Of a stretch of DNA of 64,000 nucleotides, positions 22,176 to 33,283 are shown one piece after another. Both the position numbers and the translations under genes were made by a program. The number at the start of each line of letters is the position of its first letter. Within the stretch, counting starts at the first letter, position 1. Source of the DNA: Ahaetulla prasina (Eukaryota; Chordata; Lepidosauria; Squamata; Colubridae); NCBI RefSeq assembly GCF_028640845.1, contig NC_080540.1, forward strand, positions 52,868,561-52,932,560, read 5' to 3'. The notes beneath the pieces were generated by a model. The model searched no databases. It had not been told where the DNA came from and saw nothing but the letters and a program-made list of their open reading frames with translations.

Positions 22176-23842
22176 CCATCCGAGGCAGGAGAAGTCAGGG
22201 GATCGGGCACGCGATCGCCTGTATACATCGAACGCGTGACCCCCTAAACTGATCGATCCCCTTCCGCCATATCTGCCCCTCCACTTACCGTGCAGATGGA
22301 CTCACCCTCACACAAAGGCACTCCCCCCATAACCTCCGAACCCATTTGATAGTCGCCACGAGCATGCGCTGGAACTGGTTTCCCTCCCGACGGGCTACCC
22401 CCATCACCCGCCCTAACCCCCCCCCCCACCCCAACCCAAACCCGTCGGTTTCCCTCCCCCCCTTAAAATTTCCATTAAAACTCCCACTTAAAAAACGGTT
22501 AAAACAATTAACTAAAAATCCCCTAAGCCTCCTAGATTTAGCATGCCAGCTCTCGGGGTTCCAAAACCCGTCCTCAAGGTGGGCCCTCGATAGTGAGGAG
22601 GGCCAAGCCTGCGAGAGAGGGGAATCTTGCAGGGCAAGAAGGTCCGCAGTAGAAAATCTCCGCATAATAAAATTATGGTGCGATTAGCAGCCCATCCAGC
22701 CGGTCCAGATGTCATTGCAGCAGAAGTTCCACGACCAACAGTGTAGGCCATGGCTCCAGATAAGCTAGCCACTCTCCTCCAGTCCGAGCCAGTCCGTTCA
22801 GCCTAGATGTTAAAAAGTTAATATAGGCCTTGATGACAAAAGAGGATATGGACCAGAAACTCCATACCGGACCACTCTGGTTCTCCAGGATTTGATCTTA
22901 ATCTTAGTCTCAGTCTTAATGAGGGCCACCGCTACCACCATCTCGGAACAAATGGTAGAGGGTCTGAAAGAGGCCAGCCACGTCTCCAACTCCCTCCTCA
23001 ACGGGCTGGACCCTCCAGATAACTCATCAGACCCTCTACCTCTGCTTCTCCCACGTCCGATACTCTCCTCTCTGGCGTCGATGGAATAGCCCTCCGGCGC
23101 TGATGAAAACACCTTCAGCCCCTGAAATGGGACGTCCATGGCCGCCGCCCCCGAACCCGGAAGCCATGCCGCGACCGCTGCGACCACCACCCAAACAGAG
23201 GGCCAAGGGACACGCCGAGGGAGCACCATGGGAGAGTATCCAGCCATTTCCTATCCGGCGACGCTGGAAAGGCCCGCAGCTCCTGGGGGTGGGCCCGCAG
23301 CTCTTGGGAGGGCCTCTGCCACCGCCGCCGCCGCCAGACCCAAAAGCCATGCCATGCCGCGGCGGCCGCCCCAACGAGAGCCAAGGGCAGCACCGAAGGA
23401 AACAGCGTGGGGAGAGCGTCTACCCATCCATTCTCCGGCGCCGTTGAAAACCTTCAGGCTCTGGGGGAGGCCTCCGCTGCAGCCGCCGCCGCCGCCAGGC
23501 CCAGAGGCCGCCGCGGCCGCAACCGCCACCCCTCGGAATGCCGAGGAAAACGCCGAGGAAAACGCCGAACCCACCACACGTCCTGGACCCTCAAATCCGG
23601 CCAGCATCATCCCAAACGCTGCCCGAGATGTTCTCCCGGCAGGGTTCGGGACCAGAAGGTTTGAAAAACATCACCTCCCGGTCCCGGCCCTAGGAAAGGT
23701 CGCCAACCGCTCCCACGAAGATTTTTACCGCGCCATCTTGGCGCATGCTCAGTTTCCCCTCAGTTTGGGGAAAAGGCTGCCTATCCCTGCATCAGAGGTA
23801 TCAACAGATATAATGGTTATAAATGAGCAGCCTGCCCCTCCA
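22176..23842 (-). mobile_element. CpG-rich 5' leader of the antisense L2-type LINE
   Basis: Upstream, on the minus strand, of the endonuclease. The stretch 23100-23720 is strongly CpG-rich with CCG/GCC runs, and poly-C occurs near 22415-22430. It probably holds the LINE's internal promoter and 5' UTR; the exact 5' boundary is uncertain (about 23750-23842). Plus-strand open frames up to 249 codons have Ala/Pro/Arg-rich, family-less translations and are likely CpG artefacts. An ORF1 cannot be supported. Confidence 0.6.
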
Positions 23843-23879
23843 AATAAAATAAAACTGCATAATATATTCTCTCCTAACC

Positions 23880-23992
23880 CTTTATAACAGGGGTCTCCAA
23901 TCTTGAAAACTTGAAGACTTGTGAACTCCAACACCCAGAATTCCTCAGCCAGCGTCTTCAAGTTGCCAAGGTTGGAGACCCCTGCTTTATAA
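23880..23992. mobile_element. hAT MITE with 8-bp target duplication
   Basis: Element 23888-23984: CAGGGGTCTCCAATCTTG ... CCAAGGTTGGAGACCCCTG inverted ends. Flanked by CTTTATAA at 23880-23887 and 23985-23992. The duplicated copy is at 28185-28281. Confidence 0.93.
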
Positions 23993-24518
23993 GACCCAAT
24001 AATAAGACTGATTTCATTTGGGCTATGATTTATTCTCATTCAACTTTTCCCAACTATTCCACGTTAGTAGCTCCATCCAATCTGATCTACAACTTGCAAC
24101 AAATATAACCAGAAATGTTTGGACTATCTGCACACTGGGATATCCAGTTGCTCACATTAATTGAACCAAGAATGTGTGCCTTCCTGGCCTTTCTCACAAC
24201 ACCAAGGGTCCCATATTAGTTTCAAACAGTTGCCTTGGCTTCCTCTCTAACAAATGGAAAAACTGAGGCATTTTTTTCCCTTTAAATCATGATGTTTATG
24301 GAGATTCTCAATCATCCAAAGTCATGGCTGTCCCAAAGGTGCTGTTCAAAAGACAACTGAACTTTCTTGGTTTTTTTTCCTCTTGAAAACATTTTGCTTC
24401 TCATTCAAGAAGCTTCTTCGGTTCAGTTTAAATCATGTTATTTCCAGTTTTGCCAGGAATGCACTTCATAAAAATCTAAACTCGCAAAAATGTTCAATTT
24501 CTTCTTGCCTTATGTACA

Positions 24519-24572
24519 GCATAGCAATAGCACTTAGACTTATATACCACTTTATAGTGCTTTACAGCCCTC
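24519..24572 (-). mobile_element. tRNA-type SINE 3' tail fragment
   Basis: Reverse complement of the tail seen at 60830-61072: AGCAATAGCACTTAGACTTA, then TATACCACTTTATAGTGC and TTTACAGCCCTCT. Confidence 0.7.
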
Positions 24573-24820
24573 TCAAATACTTTGGCCACCTAATGAGAAG
24601 GAAGGACTCACTGGAGAAGAGCCTAATGCTGGGAAAGATTGAGGGCAAAAAAAGAATGGGACAACAGAGAATGAAGTGGCTGGATGGAGTCACTGAAGTA
24701 GTAGGTGTGAACTTAAATGGACTCCAAATGGATGGTAGAAGACAGGAAGGCCTGGAGGAACGTTGTCCATGGGGTCACGATGGGTCAGATACGACTTTGC
24801 AACTAACAACAACAACAACA
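24573..24820 (+). pseudogene. Bov-B LINE 3' end
   Basis: Coding reads KYFGHLMRRKDSLEKSLMLG, KIEG, then RMKWLDGVTEVVGVNLNGLQ, followed by the 3' end CATGGGGTCACGATGGGTC and an ACAACAACAACA tail. This is the C-terminus of the Bov-B ORF and its characteristic 3' end. 5'-truncated. Repeated in unit 2, where it is split by a LINE. Confidence 0.92.
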
Positions 24821-25497
24821 TAGCCCATAACATCATCAAAAAAGGACAACAAAGAATGTTCTTTCTGCGCCAACTCAGTAAGCTCAAACTGCCCAAGGAG
24901 CTGCTGATTCAGTTCTACAGAGGAATTATTGAGTCTGTCATTTGCACCTCTATAACTGTCTGGTTCAGTTCTGTAACCCAACAAGAAAGACATGGACTTC
25001 AGAGGATAATTAGAACTGCAGAAAAAATAATTGCTACCAAACTGCTTTCCATTGAGGACCTGTATACTGCACGAATCAAGAAGAGGGCCGTGAAAATATT
25101 TACAGATCCCTCACATCCAGGACATAAACTGTTTCAACTCCTACCCTCAAAACAACGTTATAGAGCACTGCACAACAGAACAACTAGACACAAGAACAGT
25201 TTTCCCCCGAAGGCCATTACTCTGCTAAACAAATAATTCCCTCAACACTGTCAAACTATTTACTGAATCTGCACTACTATTAATCTTCTCATTGTTCCCA
25301 TCACCGATCTCTTTCCACTTATGACTGTATGATTGTAACTTTGTTGCTGGCAATCCTTATGATTTATATTGATATATTGACCATCATTTTATTATTTGTA
25401 AATGTTGTACCTTGATGAAATATCTTTCTTTTATGTACACTGAGCATATGCACCAAGACAATTCCTTGTGTGTTGAATCACATTTGGCCAATAAAAA
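24821..25497 (+). pseudogene. Rex1/CR1-L3-like LINE, RT C-terminus and 3' UTR
   Basis: An almost intact C-terminal frame reads HNIIKKGQQRMFFLRQLSKL, LIQFYRGIIESVICTSITVW, LQRIIRTAEKIIATKLLSIE and PSHPGHKLFQLLPSKQRYRA, ending ITLLNK at 25233. The 3' UTR closes with GCATATGCACCAAGACAATT, then TTGGCCAATAAAAATTCT, and passes into (ATTCT)n. The protein pattern is Rex1-like. The AATAG/ATTCT seeding matches the snake CR1-L3 family known to spawn this microsatellite, so I keep both names. Confidence 0.85.
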
Positions 25498-25519
25498 TTC
25501 TATTCTATTCTATTCTATT
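25496..25519. repeat. (ATTCT)n microsatellite at LINE 3' end
   Basis: Five ATTCT-type units directly after the LINE tail; the complement is the AATAG repeat common in snakes. Confidence 0.9.
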
Positions 25520-26630
25520 TTCTTTAATTTATAGTCAGCTTATTGTCATATATTAATGTTCTTAAAATAGCTCCTTAATGTTAAAGTTTAATGAACTCTA
25601 GAACGAAATGTTGTTTTCATGACTTATGGTTTTAACTGTTAGCATTTTTTCTTAAGTTTAGCAGATGTTATTTTTCAGTTAAGTCCTCCAATTAACATAA
25701 AATAACCATTTTGATTCTACTGATTCATTTTCGAAATGAAATGATAAATTGATTCCAAATATTCTTATAGGCAATGCTGAAATATATCATTTGAAGCCTA
25801 GTGGGTATTTGAAAGTTTTCAAGAATTCTAAGAGCTGTGCTGGTCTTCTTTTCCTTGAGCATCCATTATGGACTTACAACCTCTCTATAAATAGCATTTG
25901 TGTTTGTCAAAGTTCACAGTTTCACTGCAGCCTAGGGCAGTTTAAACTTCCAGTCCAATCCTCTTTGAACATTGCTTTATCTTCTTCTCATGTGATAAAA
26001 ATTTAAATTATAGAAACAAAATAACAATGTCCATCATACTGACCAACTAACGGCTTTTATGAAGAAATACATTTACTTAAACTCAGTATATTAGGGTGGT
26101 TGAACTGATGTGTCCTATGATATTTCTGGCAATTAATATTCCTAACTAATATCAAAGAAAATTTGTCTACAATATAGAATATAAGAATATAAGCTGGATA
26201 TAGAAAGATAAGAATATATAAGAAAGCTGGATATAGAAGAAAAGTTTCCTTTGTTTTTCTTAAAGCCACTAATTTATTTATTCATGCAAAGGTATTAGTT
26301 TTTCTTATTCTCACTCTAAAAACATTAATATTAACTGTTATTTAAAAGCAGGAGCAATGCATACAGGAATTCCTAAATCATTTGCTAAGTTTTAAACAGG
26401 TTATTTATTGAAATAGGTACACATTTTAAAATAATTTCCTATTGATGAAAACAAATCATGGAATAACAAACATTCTCTTTGACAAGCAGTGATATCTTTG
26501 GAAAATTTAGAGCAGGGCACAAAATGCTATATCTTTCTCCACCTGATGTACAACTGCAGCAACTAGATGTTTGTATGTACTAAGCACTATGGTCCAAATG
26601 GGACATTTGCCAATTTGTTAATTTTTTTAT
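25520..26630. other. Unassigned AT-rich sequence (part of duplicated unit)
   Basis: No gene recognised. The matching stretch in unit 2 is 30368-31576. Confidence 0.5.
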
Positions 26631-26848
26631 TTATTTACATTTATATCCGTTCCAAGACTCAGGCTTACAGTGTGTAAGGCAATAGTCTCATTCTATTTGT
26701 ATATTTACAAAGTCAACTTATTGTCAACAATCTGGGTCCTCATTTTCCTACCTTATAAAATGGAAGGCTGAGTCAACCTTGGGCCTGGTGGGATTAGCCA
26801 TATTGGCTGCTGTGTTTTAATAACAGGCTATCTCCTGAGACCACAGTA
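26631..26848 (-). mobile_element. tRNA-type SINE with L2-like tail (eroded)
   Basis: Antisense copy of the SINE that is complete at 31577-31836. The GGCTGAGTCAACCTTGGGCC and CAATCTGGGTCCTCATTTT blocks are present, but the CGCCCTTCTCCGAAGACTCA tail block is reduced to CGTTCCAAGACTCA. Confidence 0.75.
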
Positions 26849-28140
26849 ATGAGCTCTCCATTTGGGCCTTAAGAATAAGTGAAATAGAAAGTTCATCATT
26901 GGACTGTCATTGTTCATGACAGCCCTGAAATGAGGGAAAAACATCATATTCCTGTATTCTCCTCACATTTTTTTTTGTTTGTTCTCTCACACTCAACATT
27001 AAATCAAGCTAGCCAATCAGAGAGAAGAGTCCTTCTGGCAAATTCTCCTCCTTCACAGCCAACAATACAGTCTTTACCCAGCCTGTCAAAAACCTTCATG
27101 GCCAATTAGTTGACTCTTCAGTCATAAGCTATGAGATAGAATAAGACCATCTATGTTAGTCTGAAAAAGAGACCTTCCTTTTCCTTCTATCTGGAACCAA
27201 GTTGGTTGAGAAAGAAGAAAGTAATTAATAACAATACATGAGCTGGTCGAAAAGGTTTCTTCTCTGAATTACCTGAGATGAAGATGTAACATCTTGACTT
27301 AACATCTTCTCTGTAGTCTTCTGGCTTATGGATTCTGCAAAACCTGATTTCTTGATAAAAGCTAAATTGAATTTCACTTTTAAATTTAATGGAAACTTGG
27401 TTCAATAAACTGTTGATAGCTCTTCTTCATTTATCTGATATGCAGTGTTCTTAGTTGGTTAACAGAGTCATTAAAGTAATATAATCCCAAGCTACCATGC
27501 AATACTTAGTTCTGCCTCTGGACTCTAACAATATTGAGATGGATGGTTCAGTCCCTTTTTCCCTTATTCAAATTTTCAAAAAACCCACTCAGGAAGCTGA
27601 AAGAAATGTCAGAGGAAGATACAACTTTAATAACAGAGTGTCAATTAGGTAAGCTAATAAATCAAACCTGTCTCTCCTCAAGACATTAAAATAACACTTA
27701 TTATAAAATTTCCTCATTAATTTATAAACTAAATAAGGTGATGCAAATTAACTCTGAATGTTAATAATTACCCTGTTAAACACTAGCAAAAAAATATATA
27801 TAATCTATGATAGGTTCTGAAAGTGTGCATGCATGGCTAAGTGTATAATCAAATTAATGCTTTGTTGAGTACAGCCAGATAAATATAGAATGTTCAGAAC
27901 TACATATACACAAACATTGGTTTTCATGAAGAATGTTTGAAAGTTCTGAATTCCTTCATTAATTCTGCAGCATAATAACTAAATTTCTTACAGTGTTTGT
28001 TTCAATATTTATATATATTGCTTCTCAGTTTAATTCTTATGTCATCGTTATCTCTTAGTTAAAATAATATGATTGGGAGCATCATTTTTAAACCAGAAAG
28101 CAGGGAGAAAAGTAGCAAGTTGAAGAAAAGCAGTTGAGTA
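26849..28140. other. Unassigned AT-rich sequence (part of duplicated unit)
   Basis: No gene recognised. The corresponding stretch in unit 2 is 31837-33283. Confidence 0.5.
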
Positions 28141-28176
28141 ATAAAATAAAACTGCATAATATATTCTATCCTAACC

Positions 28177-28289
28177 CTTTATAACAGGGGTCTCCAATCT
28201 TGAAAACTTGAAGACTTGTGAACTCCAACACCCAGAATTCCTCAGCCAGCGTCTTCAAGTTGCCAAGGTTGGAGACCCCTGCTTTATAA
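28177..28289. mobile_element. hAT MITE (duplicate copy)
   Basis: Element 28185-28281, same sequence and CTTTATAA flanks as 23888-23984; duplicated with the unit rather than independently inserted. Confidence 0.93.
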
Positions 28290-28821
28290 GACCCAATAAT
28301 AAGACTGATTTCATTTGGGCTATGATTTATTCTCATTCAACTTTTCCCAACTATTCCACGTTAGTAGCTCCATCCAATCTGATCTACAACTTGCAACAAA
28401 TATAACCAGAAATGTTTGGACTATCTGCACACTGGGATATCCAGTTGCTCACATTAATTGAACCAAGAATGTGTGCCTTCCTGGCCTTTCTCACAACACC
28501 AAGGGTCCCATATTAGTTTCAAACAGTTGCCTTGGCTTCCTCTCTAACAAATGGAAAAACTGAGGCATTTTTTTCCCTTTAAATCATGATGTTTATGGAG
28601 ATTCTCAATCATCCAAGGTCATGGCTGTCCCAAAGGTGCTGTTCAAAAGACAACTGAACTTTCTTGGTTTTTTTTCCCCTTGAAAACATTTTGCTTCTCA
28701 TTCAAGAAGCTTCTTCGGTTCAGTTTAAATCATGTTATTTCCAGTTTTGCCAGGAATGCCTTGCTGCACTTCATAAAAATCTAAACTCGCAAAAATGTTC
28801 AATTTCTTCTTGCCTCATGTA

Positions 28822-28877
28822 CAGCATAGCAATAGCACTTAGACTTATATACCACTTTATAGTGCTTTACAGCCCTC
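28822..28877 (-). mobile_element. tRNA-type SINE 3' tail fragment (duplicate)
   Basis: Same sequence as 24519-24572, within unit 2. Confidence 0.7.
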
Positions 28878-28961
28878 TCAAATACTTTGGCCACCTAATG
28901 AGAAGGAAGGGCTCACTGGAGAAGAGCCTAATGCTGGGAAAGATTAGGGCAAAAAAAGAAT
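28878..28961 (+). pseudogene. Bov-B LINE 3' coding, left part (split)
   Basis: Matches 24573-24660 (KYFGHLMRRKGSLEKSLMLG). Interrupted after AAAAAAAGAAT by the LINE at 28962-29495; resumes at 29501. Confidence 0.88.
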
Positions 28962-29495
28962 TTATTTATTTTTATTTATTTATTTATTTATTTATTTTGT
29001 CACAACATCATACAAAAAGATTATATAGTATATAACCATATAAACATATATAGGAAGAAGAAAAGAAAAACAATAGGACAGGAACGGTAGGCACGTTTGT
29101 GCGCTTATGCACGCCCCTTATGGTCCTCTTAGGAATGGGGTGAGGTCAATAGTAGAAAGTTTTTGGTTAAAGCTTTTAGGATTATGGGAAGAGACCACAG
29201 AGTCAGGTAAAGTATTCCAGCACTGATGATTCTGTTGCAGAGGTCATATTTTCTGCAATCTAGATTAAAGCGGTTAACATTAAGTTTAAATCTATTGGTT
29301 GCCCTTGTATTATTGCAATTAAAGCTGAAGTAGTCTTTGACAGGAAGGACATTACAATAGATGATTCTGTGAGTTAAACTTAGGTCTTGTCGAAGGCGAC
29401 GGAGTTCCAAGTTTTCTAAGCCTAGGATTTCAAGTCTGGTGGGATAAGGTATTTTGTTGTTTTCAGAGGAATGGAGAACTCTTCTTGTAAAATGT
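28962..29495 (-). mobile_element. Jockey-clade LINE insertion with 5-bp target duplication
   Basis: Antisense, 5'-truncated LINE beginning with a (TTTA)n tail at 28962-28998. It codes on the minus strand for LTHRIIYCNVLPVKDYFSFN, RATNRFKLNVNRFNLDC and the decayed C-terminus. It is flanked by AGAAT at 28957-28961 and 29496-29500, and unit 1 gives the empty site. Same family as 7149-7583 and 16437-16755. Confidence 0.88.
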
Positions 29496-29500
29496 AGAAT

Positions 29501-29661
29501 GGGACGACAGAGAATGAAGTGGCTGGATGGAGTCACTGAAGTAGTAGGTGTGAGCTTAAATGGACTCCAGGGGATGGTAGAAGACAGGAAGGCCTGGAGG
29601 AATGTTGTCCATGGGGTCACGATGGGTCAGATACGACTTTGCAACTAACAACAACAACAAC
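29501..29661 (+). pseudogene. Bov-B LINE 3' end, right part (split)
   Basis: Continues the split Bov-B with RQRMKWLDGVTEVVGVSLNG, the CATGGGGTCACGATGGG block and the ACAACAACAA tail. Confidence 0.88.
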
Positions 29662-30349
29662 ATAGCCCATAACATCATCAAAAAAGGACAAAAAAGAATG
29701 TTCTTTCTGTGCCAACTCAGTAAACTCAAACTGCCCAAGGAGCTGCTGAGTCAGTTCTAGAGAGGAATTATTGAGTCTGTCATTTGCACCTCTATAACTG
29801 TCTGGTTCAGTTCTGCAACCCAACAAGAAAGACACGGACTTCAGAGGATAATTAGAACTGCAGAAAAAATAATTGCTACCAAACTGCCTTCCATTGAGGA
29901 CCTGTATACTGCACAAATCAAGAAGAGAGCCGTGAAAATATTTACAGATCCCTCACATCCAGGACATAAACTGTTTCAACTCCTACCCTCAAAACAATGC
30001 TATAGAGCACTGCACAACAGAACAACTAGACACAAGAACAGATTTCCCCCGAAGGCCATTACTCTGCTAAACAAATAATTCCCTCAACACTGTCAAACTA
30101 TTTACTGAATCTGCACTACTATTAATCTTCTCATCGTTCCCATCACCAATCTCTTTCCACTTATGACTGTATGATTGTAACTTTGTTGCTGGCAATCCTT
30201 ATGATTTATATTGATATATTGACCATCATTTGTGTTGTAAATGTTGTACCTTGATGAACGTATCTTTTCTTTTATGTACACTGAGAGCATATGCACCAAG
30301 ACAAGTTCCTTGTGTGTTGAATCACATTTGGCCAATAAAAAATTCTATT
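29662..30349 (+). pseudogene. Rex1/CR1-L3-like LINE, RT C-terminus and 3' UTR (duplicate)
   Basis: Same as 24821-25497. Unit 2 has a TAG stop near 29758 (CAGTTCTAGAGAGG where unit 1 has CTACAGAGG) and lacks the ATTTGTAAATG difference near the 3' end. 3' UTR reads GATGAACGTATCTTTTC and AATTCCTTGTGTGTTGAATC-like blocks, then (ATTCT)n. Confidence 0.85.
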
Positions 30350-30367
30350 CTATTCTATTCTTCTATT
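30340..30367. repeat. (ATTCT)n microsatellite at LINE 3' end
   Basis: ATTCTATTCTATTC continuing from the AATAAAAAATTC tail. Confidence 0.9.
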
Positions 30368-31576
30368 TTCTTTAAGCGATTTATAGAGTCAGCTTATTGT
30401 CCCCACGTATATTAATGTTCTTAAAATAGCTCCTTAATGTTAAAAGTTTAATGAACTGGGCTAGAACGAAATGTTGTTTTCATGACTTATGGTTTTAACT
30501 GTTAGCATTTTTTCTTAAGTTTAGCAGATGTTATTTTTCAGTTAAGTCCTCCAATTAACATAAAATAACCATTTTGATTCTACTGATTCATTTTCGAAAT
30601 GAAATGATAAATTGATTCCTAAATATTCTTATAGACAATGCTGAAATATATCATTTGAAGCCTAGTGGGTATTTTGAAGAGTTTTTCAAGAATTCTAAGA
30701 GCTGTGCTGGTCTTCTTTTCCTTGAGCATCCATTATAGACTTCCACAACCTCTCTATAAATAGCATTTGTGTTTGTCAAAGTTCACAGTTTTCACTGCAG
30801 CCTAGGGCAGTTTAAACTTCCAGTCCAATCCTCTTTGAACATTGCTTTATCTTCTATCTCATGTGATAAAAACATTTAAATTATAGAAACAAAGCTAACA
30901 ATGTCCATCATACTGACCAACTAACGGCTTTTTTTATGAAGAAATACATTTGCAACTTAAATCCCTCAGTATATTAGAATTGTGGTTGAACTGATGTAGG
31001 TCCTATGGATATTTCTGGCCCAATTAATATTCCTAACTAATATCAAAGAAAATTTGCCCTCTACAATATAGAATATAAGAATATAAGAAAGAAAACTGGA
31101 TATAGAAAGAAAATATAAGAATATAAGAAAGAAAGCTGGATATAGAAGAAGAGTTTCCTTTGTTTTTCTTAAAGCCACTAATTTATTTATTCATGCAAAG
31201 GTATTAGTTTTCCTTATTCCCACTCCTAAAAAACATTAATATTAACTGTGGATTTAAAAAGCAGGAGCAATGCATACAGTGAATTCCTAAATCATTTCTG
31301 CAAGGCTCCTAGCTCAGTTTTAAACAGGTTATTTATTGAAATAGGTACACATTTTTAAAATAATTTCCTATTGATGAAAACAGGAAATCCCATGGAATAA
31401 CAAACATTCTCTTTAAGACAAGCCCAGTGATATCTTTGGAAAATTTAGAGGCAGGGCACAAAATGCTATATCTTTCTCCACCTTGTGATGTACAACTGCA
31501 GCAAACTAGATGTTTGTATGTACTAAGCACTTTATGGTCCAAATGGGGACATTTTGCCAATTTGTTAATTTTTTTT
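30368..31576. other. Unassigned AT-rich sequence (part of duplicated unit)
   Basis: No gene recognised. Contains two imperfect AATATAAGAAAGAAAGCTGG repeats near 31075-31145. Confidence 0.5.
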
Positions 31577-31836
31577 ATTTATTTACATTTATATCCCGCC
31601 CTTCTCCGAAGACTCAGGGCGGCTTACAGTGTGTAAGGCAATAGTCTCATTCTATTTGTATATTTTACAAAGTCAACTTATTGCCCCCTCAACAATCTGG
31701 GTCCTCATTTTACCTACCTTATAAAGGATGGAAGGCTGAGTCAACCTTGGGCCTGGTGGGATTCGAGCCTGCAGTAATTGCAGGCTGCTGTGTTTTAATA
31801 ACAGGCTATCTTAATCCTGAGCCACCACAGCCCATA
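31577..31836 (-). mobile_element. tRNA-type SINE with L2-like tail
   Basis: Minus strand starts GGGCTGTGGTGGCTCAGGAT (tRNA-like head with A box), has the B-box-like CTCGAATCCCACCAGG, then GGTTGACTCAGCCTTCCATC. It ends GCCGCCCTGAGTCTTCGG and AGAAGGGCGGGATATAAATG. The tail resembles the L2 3' end at 49985-50045, implying L2 enzymes mobilise it. Other copies: 26631, 36103, 50331. Confidence 0.88.
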
Positions 31837-33283
31837 ATAAGGAGCTCTCCATTTGTGGGCCTTAAGAATAAGGGGGGGAGGAAATAGCCCCAAAGTTCAT
31901 CCCCATTGGACTGTCATTGTTCATGACAGCCCTCACTGAAATGAGGGGAGAAAAACATCTCACATATTCCCTGTATTCTCTCTCCTCACATTTTTTTGTT
32001 TTGTTCTCTCATAACTCAACATTAAATCAAGCTAGCCAATCAGAGAGGAGAGAAGAGTCCTTGCTGGCAATAGGCAGAGATTCTCCTCCTTCACAGCCAA
32101 CAATACAGTCTTTACCCAGCCTGTCAAAAACCTTCATGGCCAATTAGTTGACTCTTCAGTCATAAGCTATGAGATAGAATAAGACCGATCTATGTTAGTC
32201 TGAAAAAAAGAAAGACCTTCCTTTTTCCTTCTGTTCATCTGGAACCAAGTTAGTTGAGAAAGAAGAAAGTAATTAATAACAATACATGAGCTGGTCGAGC
32301 TTAGGTTTTTCCCTTCTCTGTAGGAGCCCTTACCTGAGATGAAGATGTAACATCTTGCAACACCTGCCTTAACATCTTCTCTGTAGTCTTGCGGTGGCTT
32401 ATGGATTCTGCCAAAACCTGATTGGGGATCTTGATAAAAGCTAAATTGAATTTCACTTTTAAATTTAATGGAAACTTGGTTCAATAAAACTGGTTGATAT
32501 GGCTCTTCTTCATTTATCTGATATGCAGTGTTCTTAGTTGTGGGTTAACAGAGTCATTAAAGTAATATAATCCCAAGCTACCATGCAATACTTAGCCTTC
32601 TATTAGCCTCTGGACTCTAACAATATTGAGAGGTGGATGGTTCAGTCCCCTTTTTTCCCATATTCAAATTTTCAAAAAACCCACTCAGGAAGCTGAAAGA
32701 AATGTCAGAGGGAAGATACAACTTTAATAACAAGAGTGTCAATTAGGTAAGCTAATAAATAATAGCAAACCTGTCTCTCCTCAAGACATTAAAATAACAC
32801 TTATTTATAAAATTTCCTCCCACTGACAAATTTATAAACTAAATAAGGTGATGCAAATTAACTCTGAATGTTAATAATTACCCTGGTGGCAAACACTAGG
32901 CAAAAAAAAATATATAATCTATGATAGGTTCTGAAAGTGTGCATGCATGGCTAAGTGTATAATCAAATTAATGCTTTGTTGAGTACAGCCAGGGGATTTA
33001 AATATAGAATGTTCTAGGAACTCCCCCACATATACACAAACATTGGTTTTCATCGAAGAATGTTTGAAAGTTCTGAATTCCCTTCATTAATTCTGCAGCA
33101 TAATAACATTAAAATTTCTTACAGTGTTTGTTTTCAATATTTATATATATTGCTTCTCAGTTTCAATTTCTTATGTCATCGTTATCACTTAGTTAAAATA
33201 ATACGGCATGATTGGGAGCATCATTTTTTTAAACCAGAAAAGCAGGGGAGAAAAGTAGCAAGTTGAAGAAAAGCAGTTGAGTA
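31837..33283. other. Unassigned AT-rich sequence (part of duplicated unit)
   Basis: No gene recognised in this stretch. Confidence 0.5.

Larger units (their letters stand above)
23843..28140. repeat. Large tandem duplication, unit 1 (4298 bp)
   Basis: Starts at ATAAAATAAAACTGCATAAT and is repeated from 28141, where the same start follows GCAGTTGAGTA. Up to about 25250 the two units are near-identical apart from the LINE insertion in unit 2. From about 25500 on, unit 1 lacks many 1-15 bp stretches that unit 2 has, usually containing G/C: GCG and CCCCAC near 25530, CGCCCTTCTCCG near 26650, GGCTCCTAGCTCAG near 26390. It contains a hAT MITE, a SINE tail, Bov-B, Rex1-like LINE and tRNA-SINE. Confidence 0.93.
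28141..33283. repeat. Large tandem duplication, unit 2 (5143 bp)
   Basis: Second copy of 23843-28140, ending GCAGTTGAGTA before ATAAAATAAACAAGAGCGC. It carries a 534-bp LINE insertion (28962-29495) absent from unit 1. In its distal half it retains many short stretches missing from unit 1, so it is the better preserved copy there. Confidence 0.93.

Noticed and set aside
23138..23887. 249-codon plus-strand open frame
   Set aside because: It lies antisense to the CpG-rich leader of an L2-type LINE, is rich in Ala/Pro/Arg, and runs into a hAT MITE target site. No domain recognised.
23843..33283. Interpretation as a CRISPR or satellite array
   Set aside because: There are only two multi-kilobase units containing ordinary transposons, with no short regular repeats or spacers.
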